Assembly (NCBI GenBank): GCA_025451235.1
Contig: JANWKT010000016.1
Span: 29,805 to 93,804 of the forward strand
Source: Flavobacteriales bacterium
Lineage (GTDB): Bacteria; Bacteroidota; Bacteroidia; CAIKAF01
Direction of reading: 5' to 3'
DNA: 64,000 nucleotides
Shown here: positions 33,617 to 43,498 of the stretch, piece after piece
Layout: each line of letters begins with the position of its first letter
Numbering within the stretch: position 1 is the first letter of the stretch
Notes under the pieces: generated by a model
What the model was told of the DNA's origin: nothing
What the model saw: the letters and a program-made list of their open reading frames with translations, nothing else
Databases searched by the model: none
Position numbers and translations under genes: made by a program

Positions 33617-35983
33617 ATGAGAAAAAGGATATTGCTTATCGGGCTTATTTATGTTCTTTTTTACGCCCTTCTTCCTGCTCAAAAAACGTGGACCGTTACC
33701 GATCCCTTTGATCAAAAATGTTTTATCGAGAACAATGGCCAGTTTAAGTTGGCCGGAGAAAACGCCAATGAAAAAATATTATTCGGTAACAGGAATAATG
33801 GCGTTTACTATTATTTTGCTGCAAATGGATTTTTTATTTCTTATCCACAAAAAGTAGAACGCTCCGAAGATGAGATCAAATTGATTCTTAAAAATCTACA
33901 TGAAACTGAAGAAGACGAGAACGAGTTCAAATATAAAACCATCTACCACACCATTTCTTTCTCGTTTTTAAATGCCCATCAACATCCATTGATTGCTCCA
34001 CAAACCCAGCTTTCTGAGTACTTTAATTACCATCATACAGATGAATCAAAACAAATCAAAACTATTTCGGCGAATGCGTTTAAAACAATTGTCTATGAGA
34101 ATCTGTATCCCAATATTGATTTAGTTTTTCTCTACAAGGAAAAAGAGAAAGGGCTGAAATATTACTTTAAAATTAATCCCGGTGGTGACATGAACAATAT
34201 TCAAATGGAGATTACCGGACATTCAAAGACATTGACTTTACAAAAAAACGGGGACCTGGAAATCCCGACCCTGATAGGTAATTTTGTGGACAAAGCCCCT
34301 GTAGCTTATTATTCCACCTATAACAATCCCGTTGACATTCGATATGCAGTAAAAAAGAATGTTGTTTCATTCCAATGCAAGGAATATGATCATTCGCAAA
34401 CCCTTATTATTGATCCATGGGTTATTGATCCTTCCCTCCCCAATGTAAATCGGGGTTATGATGTAGATTACGACAATTTCGGAAATGTATATGTATTTGG
34501 TGGGTCTAGCTCTTATGACTTAAAAAAATATAGCCCCACAGGATCTTTGATCTGGACTTATAATGTGGTTCCTCCCCTAGCTTATTATGGCGATTTTGCA
34601 GTTGATAGAAATAGTGGCAGCGTTTATATTACCGAAGGATTTAATCCAGGCCCGGGAGCCAGCGTAATCAAGCTCAACCAGGCCGGGAGTATGACCGCTA
34701 ATTTTGCTGGTGATCCCAATTTCGTAGAAATGTGGAGGGTGGTTTTTAGCGGGTGCACCAATCAGGCGGTCATCGGGGGAGGAGGAATTACCAGCCCAAG
34801 CGATCAGGCTTGTTATATGGACACCAATCTAACTTCACTGAGTCCGGTAAATATTTTGGGAACAAGTGATTGTTGTCATGATATATGTTGCATTGCTGTG
34901 GACAATTATGGGTACTGCTATCCATGGTTCATGACCCCGCAGGTAGATCAGTCGTATAACAACGAGATCAAGAAAGTGCCTGCAACCACGTTGCTGCCCG
35001 TATCTTATACACTCAATCCATCATCCAGGATGATTGAAATATGGACCGTGGTGCCAATACATGGAGGAAATGGAATGAATTCAATGGCCATTTTCGGTCA
35101 TAACCTTTATACCTACGATACCTACAAATTAAAAAGATGGAATACCAATTCGGGTGCATTGGTCAACACCAGGGTGATTCGCACCTCCGCCGACACAACC
35201 ATGACTGATTGGATGGGTATTGCTACCGACCATTGTGGGGATATTTACCTGGCCAGTGGAGATACCATTAAGCAATATGATTCGACCTTTACATTCAAAT
35301 ATAATTATGCCTGTCCGGATACTATTTATGATATACAATTCAGCAACAATTTAATTTATGCAAGCGGTGATGGTTTCCTTACGGTAATGAATCCAATGCC
35401 AGTGAGCTGTTCTTCAACATTAGACATTACGGTGAATGTGAATCAATCTACCTGCGATTCAAATGCAAGTGCCAGTATTACCATTAATAATGGAGGCCAA
35501 CCACCTTATAATATTTTATGGAATACAAATCCTCCAACTACAGGACCCAATATTTATGATTTGCAGCCGGATACTTTTATCGTAACGGTAACCGACAATT
35601 CCTGTATAACAAGGGTATTTTCCGACACTATTATAATCACTGCCTCTCAGGTAGGATCGGGTGCAGTGCTCACCACTATAGAAGAATCCAATGTGTTTAC
35701 TCCCAATGCTGACAATACCAACGATGTCTTTTATGGGTTTAGGCTTACTACACCCACCATTGCCCAAGACATTCAAGATGCATCTCAAGATTTTAGACTC
35801 ACGATATACGATCGATGGGGAGTAGTCGTAAGCGAAACGGATGACCCAACTATAGGTTGGAATGGTAAGATCAAGGATGCCGAAGCATCGGAAGGAGTAT
35901 ATTTCTGGATCATAGATCTTGTCCCAACGTGTGATCCAACCAAAACATATACTTACCACGACAATGTTACCCTCTTTAGATAA
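33617..35983 (+). CDS. DUF7948/beta-propeller protein with CHU_C C-terminus
   Basis: A 788-residue protein with signal peptide RKRILLIGLIYVLFYALLPAQ. Residues ~25-270 resemble the N-terminal domain found before SBBP repeats (FIENNGQF, ISFSFLNA, YENLYPNIDLVF, LIIDPWVID). Residues ~275-590 are propeller-like repeats (GYDVDYDNFGNVYVFGG, AVDRNSGSVYITEG, IATDHCGDIYLASG). A SprB-type repeat follows (CDSNASASITINNGGQPPYN). The last ~95 residues are the CHU_C sorting domain: SNVFTPNADNTNDVFY, FRLTIYDRWGVVVSE, GVYFWIIDL. Confidence 0.88.
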   Translation: MRKRILLIGLIYVLFYALLPAQKTWTVTDPFDQKCFIENNGQFKLAGENANEKILFGNRNNGVYYYFAANGFFISYPQKVERSEDEIKLILKNLHETEEDENEFKYKTIYHTISFSFLNAHQHPLIAPQTQLSEYFNYHHTDESKQIKTISANAFKTIVYENLYPNIDLVFLYKEKEKGLKYYFKINPGGDMNNIQMEITGHSKTLTLQKNGDLEIPTLIGNFVDKAPVAYYSTYNNPVDIRYAVKKNVVSFQCKEYDHSQTLIIDPWVIDPSLPNVNRGYDVDYDNFGNVYVFGGSSSYDLKKYSPTGSLIWTYNVVPPLAYYGDFAVDRNSGSVYITEGFNPGPGASVIKLNQAGSMTANFAGDPNFVEMWRVVFSGCTNQAVIGGGGITSPSDQACYMDTNLTSLSPVNILGTSDCCHDICCIAVDNYGYCYPWFMTPQVDQSYNNEIKKVPATTLLPVSYTLNPSSRMIEIWTVVPIHGGNGMNSMAIFGHNLYTYDTYKLKRWNTNSGALVNTRVIRTSADTTMTDWMGIATDHCGDIYLASGDTIKQYDSTFTFKYNYACPDTIYDIQFSNNLIYASGDGFLTVMNPMPVSCSSTLDITVNVNQSTCDSNASASITINNGGQPPYNILWNTNPPTTGPNIYDLQPDTFIVTVTDNSCITRVFSDTIIITASQVGSGAVLTTIEESNVFTPNADNTNDVFYGFRLTTPTIAQDIQDASQDFRLTIYDRWGVVVSETDDPTIGWNGKIKDAEASEGVYFWIIDLVPTCDPTKTYTYHDNVTLFR

Positions 35984-36007
35984 GCAGGTGATTTAGTAAA
36001 ATTCTTC

Positions 36008-36015
36008 TATTTTTG
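36008..36015 (+). promoter_or_regulatory. -7 box before the hydroxyacyl-CoA dehydrogenase gene
   Basis: TATTTTTG matches TAnnTTTG and lies 22 bp before the ATG at 36038; no clear -33 element. Confidence 0.4.
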
Positions 36016-36037
36016 TTGATTCAAAATCGAATCAACC

Positions 36038-36928
36038 ATGAAAAACATTACTGTAATAGGCTCAGGGACCATGGGAAACGGGATTGCCCATGTTTTCGCG
36101 ATGACGGGCCACCAGGTTTCTTTAGTAGATATTTCAAAGGAAGCCTTGGATAAAGGAATGGCGACCATCGCTAAGAACCTCGATCGCATGGTAGCCAAGG
36201 GCAGCATCACTGAAAATGACAAATCAACTACTTTAGCTAATATAAAAACGTATACAACCATTCAAGAAGGAGCGGCGAATGCAGAATTGGTAGTTGAAGC
36301 AGCCACGGAAAATATCGACCTGAAATTAAAAATATTCAAAGATATGGATGGGGCTGCTCCTGCAAATGCCATTCTGGCTTCTAATACTTCTTCCATTTCT
36401 ATTACCAAAATAGCTGCGGTTACTAAAAGACCTTCACAGGTAATTGGTATGCATTTTATGAATCCTGTTCCTGTGATGAAACTGGTTGAGATCATCAATG
36501 GTTACTCCACTTCCAAAGAAGTATCCAATATCATTCACAATAAATCAAAAGAGTTAGGTAAAATACCTGTAGTGGTAAATGATTATCCAGGATTTGTAGC
36601 TAACCGGATCTTAATGCCTATGATCAACGAGGCCATCATCACTTTGTTTGAAGGTGTGGCAGGAGTAGAAGAAATAGATACTGTGATGAAATTGGGAATG
36701 GCGCATCCCATGGGACCATTACAGTTGGCAGATTTTATAGGATTGGATGTTTGCCTGAGCATATTAAATGTACTGTACGAGGGCTTAGGTAATCAGAAGT
36801 ATGCTCCTTGTCCTTTATTGGTGAACATGGTGACCGCCGGTAAATTGGGAGCTAAATCGGGCGAAGGGTTTTATGTATACACCGCTGGCAGCAAAGACCT
36901 GGTAGTTTCCTCCTCTTTTTCAAAATAA
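36038..36928 (+). CDS. 3-hydroxybutyryl-CoA dehydrogenase
   Basis: A 296-residue NAD-dependent dehydrogenase. The Rossmann motif is VIGSGTMGNGIAHVFAMTGH at residue ~5. The catalytic histidine lies in VIGMHFMNPVPVMKLVEII near residue 140, with GFVANRILMPMINEA and a C-terminal GKLGAKSGEGFYVY. The length matches stand-alone Hbd enzymes. It probably acts in short-chain acyl-CoA or aromatic catabolism. The ppx gene follows 2 nt later. Confidence 0.92.
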   Translation: MKNITVIGSGTMGNGIAHVFAMTGHQVSLVDISKEALDKGMATIAKNLDRMVAKGSITENDKSTTLANIKTYTTIQEGAANAELVVEAATENIDLKLKIFKDMDGAAPANAILASNTSSISITKIAAVTKRPSQVIGMHFMNPVPVMKLVEIINGYSTSKEVSNIIHNKSKELGKIPVVVNDYPGFVANRILMPMINEAIITLFEGVAGVEEIDTVMKLGMAHPMGPLQLADFIGLDVCLSILNVLYEGLGNQKYAPCPLLVNMVTAGKLGAKSGEGFYVYTAGSKDLVVSSSFSK

Positions 36929-36930
36929 GC

Positions 36931-37863
36931 ATGAGAATAGCTATCATCGATTGCGGCACCAATACTTTTAATTTATTGATAGCTGAAATAAAAGGAGATT
37001 CTATTGATTTTATTTTGGAGGACAAGATCCCGGTAAAGATCGGTAAGGGTGGGATTGAAGATAGAACTATTGTTCCGGAGGCATATGGTCGTGCATTGGA
37101 AGCGATGAAATCTTATGCGGTCACCATTCAGAAATATGAGGTCGATCAAATCATCGCTACATCCACTTCAGCTTTCAGAAGTACTGATAACGGGCCTGTG
37201 CTCAAAGAAGATATTTTAAAAGAAACCGGTATTGATGTACAGATCATATCCGGAGAGTTGGAAGCTGAATATATTTATAAAGGTGTAACCTGGGCGTTGG
37301 ATCCGGAAAAGGACCGAATATATTTGATCATGGATATTGGTGGAGGAAGTACAGAATTTATTCTGTTTCGCAACCAGGAGATCCTTTTCAAGCAAAGTTA
37401 TTTATTGGGTGCCAGCAGGCTGCTCGAAAAATTTAAACCCAGTGATCCACTATCATCGGTTGACATCATTCATTACTACGAATATTTCGATGAGGTATTG
37501 GGTGACAACCTCATAGAAATTTGCAAAAAATATCCTCCTGACTTTTTAGTTGGTAGCTCTGGCTTTTTTGATACACTCCGACAAATTTGTTATTATAAAT
37601 TCCACAGCCACGAGCCCTCTTTGGTAGACCAGCTCAATTGCGATATCGCCTTAACAGAATTCAATTCCTGTTATCATCTCATGCTGCCATTAAACGCAGA
37701 GGAAAGGAAGAATATCCAGGGGATGACCCCTTTCAGAGCGGAAATGATGGGTGTTTCGGTGCTGTTCGTTGATCATATCATTCGCAGGACAAAACCAAAA
37801 AAGATCATCAATACCAAGTATGCATTAAAAGAAGGCGTACTTCGTAATGCATTAAAAAAATAA
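36931..37863 (+). CDS. Exopolyphosphatase / Ppx-GppA phosphatase
   Basis: A 310-residue actin-like ATPase-fold phosphatase acting on polyphosphate or pppGpp. Motifs are AIIDCGTNTFNLLIAE at the N-terminus, ATSTSAFRST near residue 72, and MDIGGGSTEFILF near residue 135. The protein lacks the long C-terminal HD extension of E. coli Ppx, as usual for short Ppx proteins in this phylum. Confidence 0.9.
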   Translation: MRIAIIDCGTNTFNLLIAEIKGDSIDFILEDKIPVKIGKGGIEDRTIVPEAYGRALEAMKSYAVTIQKYEVDQIIATSTSAFRSTDNGPVLKEDILKETGIDVQIISGELEAEYIYKGVTWALDPEKDRIYLIMDIGGGSTEFILFRNQEILFKQSYLLGASRLLEKFKPSDPLSSVDIIHYYEYFDEVLGDNLIEICKKYPPDFLVGSSGFFDTLRQICYYKFHSHEPSLVDQLNCDIALTEFNSCYHLMLPLNAEERKNIQGMTPFRAEMMGVSVLFVDHIIRRTKPKKIINTKYALKEGVLRNALKK

Positions 37864-37864
37864 A

Positions 37865-37892
37865 AAAGCCCACTCAGTTCTGAATGGGCTTT
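37865..37892. terminator. Shared bidirectional terminator
   Basis: Stem AAAGCCCA (37865-37872) with TGGGCTTT (37885-37892). It separates convergent genes: the minus-strand T tract is stronger, the plus-strand tail shorter. Confidence 0.8.
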
Positions 37893-37913
37893 CCTAATTA
37901 TTAAGATCAATAT

Positions 37914-39449
37914 TTATTTTACCAATATTTTTCTACTTAAATTTTTATCTCCAATTTGAAGATGAACCAGGTAATAGGCATCCCTTAAGGATTCGGTATT
38001 TAAAATAATGGTATTGTTTCCACCGGCTGCCATTCCTGTTGTGGCGCTTATTTTTTGTCCGTGAATATCATATAAGCTCAATACATAATCCATATCAGAT
38101 GGGGCATAAAATACTACCGTAATTTCTCCATTGCCGTTTTGATAAGTGTTTACCAATTCAGCCTGGGACTCGGTTCCGTTACAGGTAAGTGTAATAGGAG
38201 GATAAATAACCGGCGTTCCGTTAAGGTCCACCTGGTTAAGTCTATAGTAGAATGTTCCATCATATACATGATCTTCGAAATGATACGTCAATGGTACATT
38301 GCTATAGTTGTTTTGAGAAGGTATGGTAGCCACAATATCCCAGGTAACCATGTCTTTAGTTCTTTCCAGCACAAAATAATCATTGCCATTTTCTGAAGCT
38401 GTTGTCCAGCTAACCATGATTGAATTGGTTCCGCAATTGGCGTTAAAGCTCGCTAACTGAACGGGTAACGGATTCACGATGTTGTCACCAGCAATCGTAA
38501 AGAAAGAAGAGTTGGCGGCAGATGGAAATCCATCCTGGCCATCCCTGGTCACCCAATCCAGCACTCCGTCAAAAGTTCCATGTGTACCTTCCTGCATCCA
38601 GGAAGTATTATTTTCGGATTTAATGATCCGCAAGCATTGTTCAGCGGTGGGTGCTCCAAAATTGTTATAATTCAATTTGATGGTATAAGCAGTTGCAACA
38701 TCAATTCCACCACCTGCGATAATATCCCAATATCCTTCATTGGCACAGTTATTAATATTCACAGCACCGGGGCATGAAACCATATCAGTAGCATCTACCA
38801 TCGGCATACCTGTATAAAACGGATTCACAGGAACAAATCGGGTCCTTAAACTTCCACCGGCAAGTGCATTTACGTAATACACCCTGCAATAATTATAGCT
38901 AACACCACTCATTCCTACCGGAACATCCCATGGAGCGGTATTGGTGCCTGGGCCAGCAGGATACCAACGTCTGAAATATCCATTGTAAAATAAATTTCCA
39001 GTGAGTGAAGGCGTTCTGGTCAAAGTACCTAGATTGGCCACCGAAGTTCCCAATTCCCAGGTACTACCCAGAAGATTGTTCATATCCACATTCCCTGAAA
39101 CCATTTCCAAAATATTTGAGGTGGTAATGGTCATATTATTTGTCATGATATCAATTTCGCCGGCTGGCTTATTGAACTCCACATTATAAAAAGTGGTATT
39201 AAACGGTCCGGAGGAGGTGATCTCGGTAGTTACGTTTCCGACAAACCTGAACTCACTGTTGCCAGCAGTCAGCATACCATTGCCAGCATTATTCTGAAAG
39301 TCCATATCACTAAGAACCACTGAAGGAGCGTTCGTGCATACAATGCGGGCAAGTGGTCCATCCACTCTCATGGTTCCCTGGGCATTCATAAAAACACTCA
39401 TGCTACCAAACAGAGAGGTCATCAAAAAACTTAGGTAAATTTTTCTCAT
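37914..39449 (-). CDS. T9SS cargo protein with Fn3-like module
   Basis: A 511-residue exported protein. The signal peptide is RKIYLSFLMTSLFGSMSVFMNAQ. Residues ~25-330 are beta-rich with Asn-rich strands (MTITTSNILEMVSGNVDMNN) that may form a right-handed helix or sandwich. Residues ~335-425 are the shared Fn3-like module (PLPVQLASFNANC, WTTASENGNDYFVLERT, FYYRLNQVDLNG). The C-terminus is a short type A domain ending AYYLVHLQIGDKNLSRKILVK. No enzymatic motif was recognised. Confidence 0.85.
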   Translation of the reverse strand: MRKIYLSFLMTSLFGSMSVFMNAQGTMRVDGPLARIVCTNAPSVVLSDMDFQNNAGNGMLTAGNSEFRFVGNVTTEITSSGPFNTTFYNVEFNKPAGEIDIMTNNMTITTSNILEMVSGNVDMNNLLGSTWELGTSVANLGTLTRTPSLTGNLFYNGYFRRWYPAGPGTNTAPWDVPVGMSGVSYNYCRVYYVNALAGGSLRTRFVPVNPFYTGMPMVDATDMVSCPGAVNINNCANEGYWDIIAGGGIDVATAYTIKLNYNNFGAPTAEQCLRIIKSENNTSWMQEGTHGTFDGVLDWVTRDGQDGFPSAANSSFFTIAGDNIVNPLPVQLASFNANCGTNSIMVSWTTASENGNDYFVLERTKDMVTWDIVATIPSQNNYSNVPLTYHFEDHVYDGTFYYRLNQVDLNGTPVIYPPITLTCNGTESQAELVNTYQNGNGEITVVFYAPSDMDYVLSLYDIHGQKISATTGMAAGGNNTIILNTESLRDAYYLVHLQIGDKNLSRKILVK

Positions 39450-39466
39450 AGTAAAAAAATAAAAGT

Positions 39467-40777
39467 ATGATTCGTCTAAAAATCGATACTAATTTATCAT
39501 TTAAATATTGTTTTTCAAAGCTTAAAGCCAACTTCTTGCTTATTTTTACCGAATGGATATTAAATCAGGTACATAGATTTCGCATGAGCTGGGTAAAGAT
39601 TGTTTTGTATTCAAATAGAGGCAGTTATGAAGAATCTACTTCTGTTGGATCAGCTTTTAACCAATTGGTCTTTGAAGGAAAAATTGAAGAATGCTTTACC
39701 TGCCAGTCTTCAATAAAATTGTCTGATATTCAATCGTTTGTGGATAAAAACAGGGGCAGAACATTATTGGGGTTTATTGGCTACGGACTTACCCATGACT
39801 TATTCACAAAAGGTCTGTTAACCGATGGAGTTTTGGAAGGGATGCCGGCCGCTTTTTTAGTAGCTGTTACCCAAGTTAAAACCTCCGACCAGCCCATTCC
39901 GTTCCAAAAACCTGAAACTGGAAAACCCGAAACATCTATTCAATTGGTACAAAAAACCACCAAAGAAAAATATATAGAAGTGGTTCGTCAACTCAAACAT
40001 CATATTCAAATCGGAGATATTTATGAAGTAAATTATTGTATGGCATTTGAGGCTGAAAATATCGAAATGGATCCAACTGAAATCTGGGAGAAACTACAGG
40101 CCATTTCTCCCATGCCGTTTGCTGCATTGATAGATCATCCTGAATTCTCCATCATTTCAGCCAGTCCGGAAAGATTTATAAAAAAGGAAGAAGATAGGCT
40201 CTATATCCAACCCATGAAAGGTACCATTCCGAAAGGAAAAACGGAGGAAGAAAATTCCAGGTTAAAAACCGCTCTTAAAAATGATCCGAAGGAGCGATCG
40301 GAAAATGTGATGATCGTTGATCTCACCCGAAATGATCTTTCAAAAATTGCATCTAAAAAATCGGTGCAAGTGGATGAATTGTTTGGGGTATATTCATTTC
40401 ATACCATTAACCAGATGATCTCAACCATCAGCTGTATAGTTGATAAAGAAGTTTCATTCACCGAAATATTGGAAGCAACCTTCCCCATGGGAAGCATGAC
40501 AGGGGCACCTAAGACCAAAGCCATTGAGCTCATTCATAAATATGAATCTTTCAACCGGGGCCCTTTTTCGGGAATGCTGGGCTATATAAACCCTCAAGGA
40601 GATTTTGATTTTAGTGTACTGATCAGGACCATTTTTTACGATAAGAAAAAAAAGAAAATATTCCTGGCCGTTGGGAGTGCTATTACTTCCGGATCAGATG
40701 TTGAAAAAGAATATGAAGAATGTTTAATTAAATTACAACCTTTGTTAATGGCATTAAATGCCCGTATAAAACAGTGA
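39467..40777 (+). CDS. pabB: Aminodeoxychorismate synthase component I (PabB)
   Basis: Chorismate-binding enzyme, up to 436 residues, feeding p-aminobenzoate/folate synthesis. Motifs are IQIGDIYEVNYCMAF near residue 183, QPMKGTIPKG near residue 250, SENVMIVDLTRNDLS, FPMGSMTGAPKTKAIELI and the C-terminal FLAVGSAITSGSDVEKEYEE. The start is uncertain: ATG 39467 leaves just 17 bp to the divergent T9SS gene, while ATG 39584 (MSWVKIVLYSN) leaves room for promoters. The pairing with tilS, overlapping by 4 nt, is one I recognise from other Bacteroidota. Confidence 0.9.
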   Translation: MIRLKIDTNLSFKYCFSKLKANFLLIFTEWILNQVHRFRMSWVKIVLYSNRGSYEESTSVGSAFNQLVFEGKIEECFTCQSSIKLSDIQSFVDKNRGRTLLGFIGYGLTHDLFTKGLLTDGVLEGMPAAFLVAVTQVKTSDQPIPFQKPETGKPETSIQLVQKTTKEKYIEVVRQLKHHIQIGDIYEVNYCMAFEAENIEMDPTEIWEKLQAISPMPFAALIDHPEFSIISASPERFIKKEEDRLYIQPMKGTIPKGKTEEENSRLKTALKNDPKERSENVMIVDLTRNDLSKIASKKSVQVDELFGVYSFHTINQMISTISCIVDKEVSFTEILEATFPMGSMTGAPKTKAIELIHKYESFNRGPFSGMLGYINPQGDFDFSVLIRTIFYDKKKKKIFLAVGSAITSGSDVEKEYEECLIKLQPLLMALNARIKQ

Positions 40778-42117
40778 AAAAGACAGAAGAAAATTGTATT
40801 GACTTTTTCAGGAGTCTGGTTCCGGATTATTCCGGGGAAAAAATTCTTGTGGCAGTGAGTGGAGGGATTGATTCAATGGTATGTGCCCATATTTTTAAAA
40901 AGTTTAAGTACCCCATCACCATTGCACATTGCAATTTTCAATTGAGAAAAGAGGAATCGGATAAAGACGCTTTATTCGTAAAAAAATGGGCTGAAAAAAA
41001 CAAGCTCCCGTACCTCGAAAAAAAATTCAATGTAAAAAAATCCAAAGGCCAGTCCACCCAAATGGTGGCCAGGGACCTGAGATATGATTGGTTCAAAGAC
41101 GAAGCTCAAAAAAACGGATTTGCGTATATAGTAACGGCTCACCATCAGGACGATTCTATAGAAACTTCTTTGATGAATATGATCAGGGGAACCGGAATTT
41201 CGGGAATGACCGGAATACCTTCCAGGAATGGTCATATCATCCGCCCGATGGTCCATATTCCAAAATCTGAGATCGAGGCATATGCCAGAAAGGAAAAAAT
41301 CAAGTGGCGAACTGATCAAACCAATCTCACCACTCAATATAATCGAAATAAGATCCGCCATCAACTCATTCCTTTGCTAAAGAAATTCAATCCGAACTTT
41401 TTAGAGGTATATGCAAATAATATGTATATATGGCAAAATGTTGCTAGGATCTATCAGCAATCGATGGCCCGTTTAAAAACAGAACTGGTACATTACGATG
41501 AAGGCATAGGTGGTTTTAAAATTTCGTTGTTAGAACTATTTGGCAGAGGTCTCAATGATGAAATATTGTTTGAGTTAATTGCCCAATTTGGTTTTAATTC
41601 AGATCAGGCGAATCAGATCGGTCATGCCATTCATGAGCAACCGGGTAAAAAATTCTTTTCCAAGGACCATGTACTTCTCATTGACCGGCTTTTTATTTTG
41701 ATCAAACCGTTGGAAAACCAAACTGAAAAGGAAGACCTATATTTGGTGGATAACAATCTTCCCTTCGAAAACCAGGGATGGGAGATCGACGTGTTACCAC
41801 CTTTTCAAATAAAGAACCTGCAGCCCAATCAAGATGAAATATGGTTGAGTTACCAGTCAATTACATGGCCTATTAAGATCAGAAAGTGGAAACCAGGAGA
41901 TAAGTTTACTCCCATGGGTATGAAGGGGCAGAAAAAAATAAGCGATTTTCTTACAGATCTAAAAGTAGACCGGTTAAAAAAAGAAGATACCTGGATAGTA
42001 GAGACCTCCAAGGGAAAGATAGCCGGTGTAATTGGCTATAGGCCAGATGAAAACTTTAAAATATCAAAAACAACCAAACATTACCTGCACATCAAGCGTA
42101 AAAGCATATATTTTTAA
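40774..42117 (+). CDS. tilS: tRNA(Ile)-lysidine synthase TilS
   Basis: A 447-residue enzyme that modifies C34 of the AUA-reading tRNA(Ile) to lysidine. The PP-loop ATPase motif LVAVSGGIDSMVCAHIF is at residue ~25. IAHCNFQLRKEESDKDA, ARDLRYDWF and VTAHHQDDSIETSLMNMIRG follow in the family order. The C-terminal domain contains KWKPGDKFTPMGMKGQKKIS. It starts with GTG inside the pabB stop (GTGA). Confidence 0.95.
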   Translation: MKKTEENCIDFFRSLVPDYSGEKILVAVSGGIDSMVCAHIFKKFKYPITIAHCNFQLRKEESDKDALFVKKWAEKNKLPYLEKKFNVKKSKGQSTQMVARDLRYDWFKDEAQKNGFAYIVTAHHQDDSIETSLMNMIRGTGISGMTGIPSRNGHIIRPMVHIPKSEIEAYARKEKIKWRTDQTNLTTQYNRNKIRHQLIPLLKKFNPNFLEVYANNMYIWQNVARIYQQSMARLKTELVHYDEGIGGFKISLLELFGRGLNDEILFELIAQFGFNSDQANQIGHAIHEQPGKKFFSKDHVLLIDRLFILIKPLENQTEKEDLYLVDNNLPFENQGWEIDVLPPFQIKNLQPNQDEIWLSYQSITWPIKIRKWKPGDKFTPMGMKGQKKISDFLTDLKVDRLKKEDTWIVETSKGKIAGVIGYRPDENFKISKTTKHYLHIKRKSIYF

Positions 42118-42148
42118 ATTTGTACACTATAAACTAAGAACAAAACAC

Positions 42149-42763
42149 ATGAAAAGCCGACTTTTGCCACTTACATTAATTACCATTGTATCTCTTTCAT
42201 TAGGATCCTGTGGCTATAATAAATTGGTTACCTACGATGAGGCCTGCACTGCCCAGTGGGCCCAGGTTGAAAATGCTTACCAGCGCAGGGCTGACCTCAT
42301 ACCAAATATAGTAGCCACCGTAAAAGGAGAAGCTGATTTTGTTAAATCTACCTTGGTGGAAGTAACTGAGGCCAGAGCTTCAGCCACCCAGGTAAAAATC
42401 GATCCTTCCAACATGACCGATGAGGACATTAAAAGATTTGAAGACGCCCAATATAGCTTTGGTGCGACCATTAGTAAGCTTTTATCGGTGGTAGAGAACT
42501 ATCCCGATCTGGCCCAGGTAGACGGAGCCTTTAGAGACCTCAGGGTAGAACTGGAAGGCAGTGAAAACCGCATTTCCATAGAAAGAAAGAAGTTTATCGA
42601 GGCGGTACAACTATATAACACCAAACGCCGAACCTTCCCTACCAATATTACGGCCAGTCTTTTTGGATTCGACAGGAGGCCCACCTTTACCTCAAAACCG
42701 GGTGCCGAAAATGCACCGGAGGTAAATTTTGAGGAAAAGCCTAAAAATGATAGCCTAAAATAA
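42149..42763 (+). CDS. LemA-family lipoprotein
   Basis: A 204-residue protein with a lipobox LSLGSC at residues ~15-20, so it is probably a lipid-anchored periplasmic protein. The LemA core is clear: AQWAQVENAYQRRADLIPNI, ATVKGEADFVKSTLVEVTEARASAT, LLSVVENYPDLAQV, LRVELEGSENRISIERKKF and YNTKRRTFPTNITA. The frame is open from 42032, but a TAAATTTG -7 box at 42115-42122 and the lipoprotein signal support the ATG at 42149. The exact role of LemA proteins is not established. Confidence 0.92.
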   Translation: MKSRLLPLTLITIVSLSLGSCGYNKLVTYDEACTAQWAQVENAYQRRADLIPNIVATVKGEADFVKSTLVEVTEARASATQVKIDPSNMTDEDIKRFEDAQYSFGATISKLLSVVENYPDLAQVDGAFRDLRVELEGSENRISIERKKFIEAVQLYNTKRRTFPTNITASLFGFDRRPTFTSKPGAENAPEVNFEEKPKNDSLK

Positions 42764-42834
42764 GGTGGAGTCATCGGGGCCCATGGTTGCCGGCCGGCCA
42801 CACAACCGCCAATTCCAGCAGCCTTTACGGGAGT

Positions 42835-42868
42835 TGAAGGGGTGAAAGTTCGAAGCCCTTCACTTTTC
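42835..42868 (+). terminator. Possible terminator after lemA
   Basis: TGAAGGG (42835-42841) pairs with CCCTTCA (42856-42862), followed by CTTTTC. It sits in a GC-rich stretch (42770-42940) that also has a second imperfect CCCGA/TCGGG hairpin; the rest of the 274-bp gap is promoter. Confidence 0.5.
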
Positions 42869-42959
42869 TGGCCGGAAGTGGCTGAAACCATTGCCTATTG
42901 CCCCTCCCGATGGTTATCAGGGTTCGGGCCCTTTTATCCACATAATTTTGTTGAATAGT

Positions 42960-42990
42960 TTGCTCTAATTAAAAATAGTTATTATCTTCG
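42960..42990 (+). promoter_or_regulatory. Ribosomal protein operon promoter
   Basis: TTG at 42960-42962, a 20-bp spacer, and TATCTTCG at 42983-42990 (one mismatch to TAnnTTTG). It lies 47 bp before the rplM start and resembles promoters of ribosomal genes in this phylum. Confidence 0.75.
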
Positions 42991-43037
42991 CAGCCCGTTT
43001 TTGGGGTAACAAACTATTAATTAACAAGAGATATATT

Positions 43038-43493
43038 GTGGATACTTTAAGCTACAAAACCATTTCAGGGAATAAGCAAACTGCCGACAAGAAGTGGGTT
43101 CTGGTGGATGCAGAGAACGAGGTTTTAGGTCGTTTAGCTGCCAGAGTTGCAATGATTTTAAGAGGGAAACACAAGCCTAACTTTACTCCCCATGCTGATT
43201 GTGGTGACAACGTAATTGTTATCAATGCTTCTAAAGTTCGCCTCACTGGGAATAAAATGAATACCAAAACCTATAGGACCCACTCAGGGTACCCAGGTGG
43301 ACAAAAAGAAACGGCTATTAAACTGGCTTTGATAAAAAAACCATATTTCGCAGTTGAAGAAGCTGTTAGAGGCATGTTACCTAAAAATAAATTGGGCAGA
43401 GAACTGTTCAGGAACCTTAAAGTATATGGGGAGGCTGAGCATGATCAACAAGCTCAAAACCCAGTAAAAATTAACTTAAACGATATTAAGTAA
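43038..43493 (+). CDS. rplM: 50S ribosomal protein L13
   Basis: A 151-residue ribosomal protein. The family core is visible: WVLVDAENEVLGRLAARVA, LRGKHKPNFTPHADCGD, VRLTGNKMNTKTYRTHSGYP and RGMLPKNKLGRELFRNLKVY. It starts with GTG and precedes rpsI by 5 nt, the usual L13-S9 pair. Confidence 0.97.
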   Translation: MDTLSYKTISGNKQTADKKWVLVDAENEVLGRLAARVAMILRGKHKPNFTPHADCGDNVIVINASKVRLTGNKMNTKTYRTHSGYPGGQKETAIKLALIKKPYFAVEEAVRGMLPKNKLGRELFRNLKVYGEAEHDQQAQNPVKINLNDIK

Positions 43494-43498
43494 TCGGT

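Noticed and set aside
42764..42957. GC-rich stretch with GGTTCG-like words resembling a tRNA T-arm
   Set aside because: No acceptor, D-arm or anticodon arm could be built; hairpins fit a terminator and dispersed repeat better.
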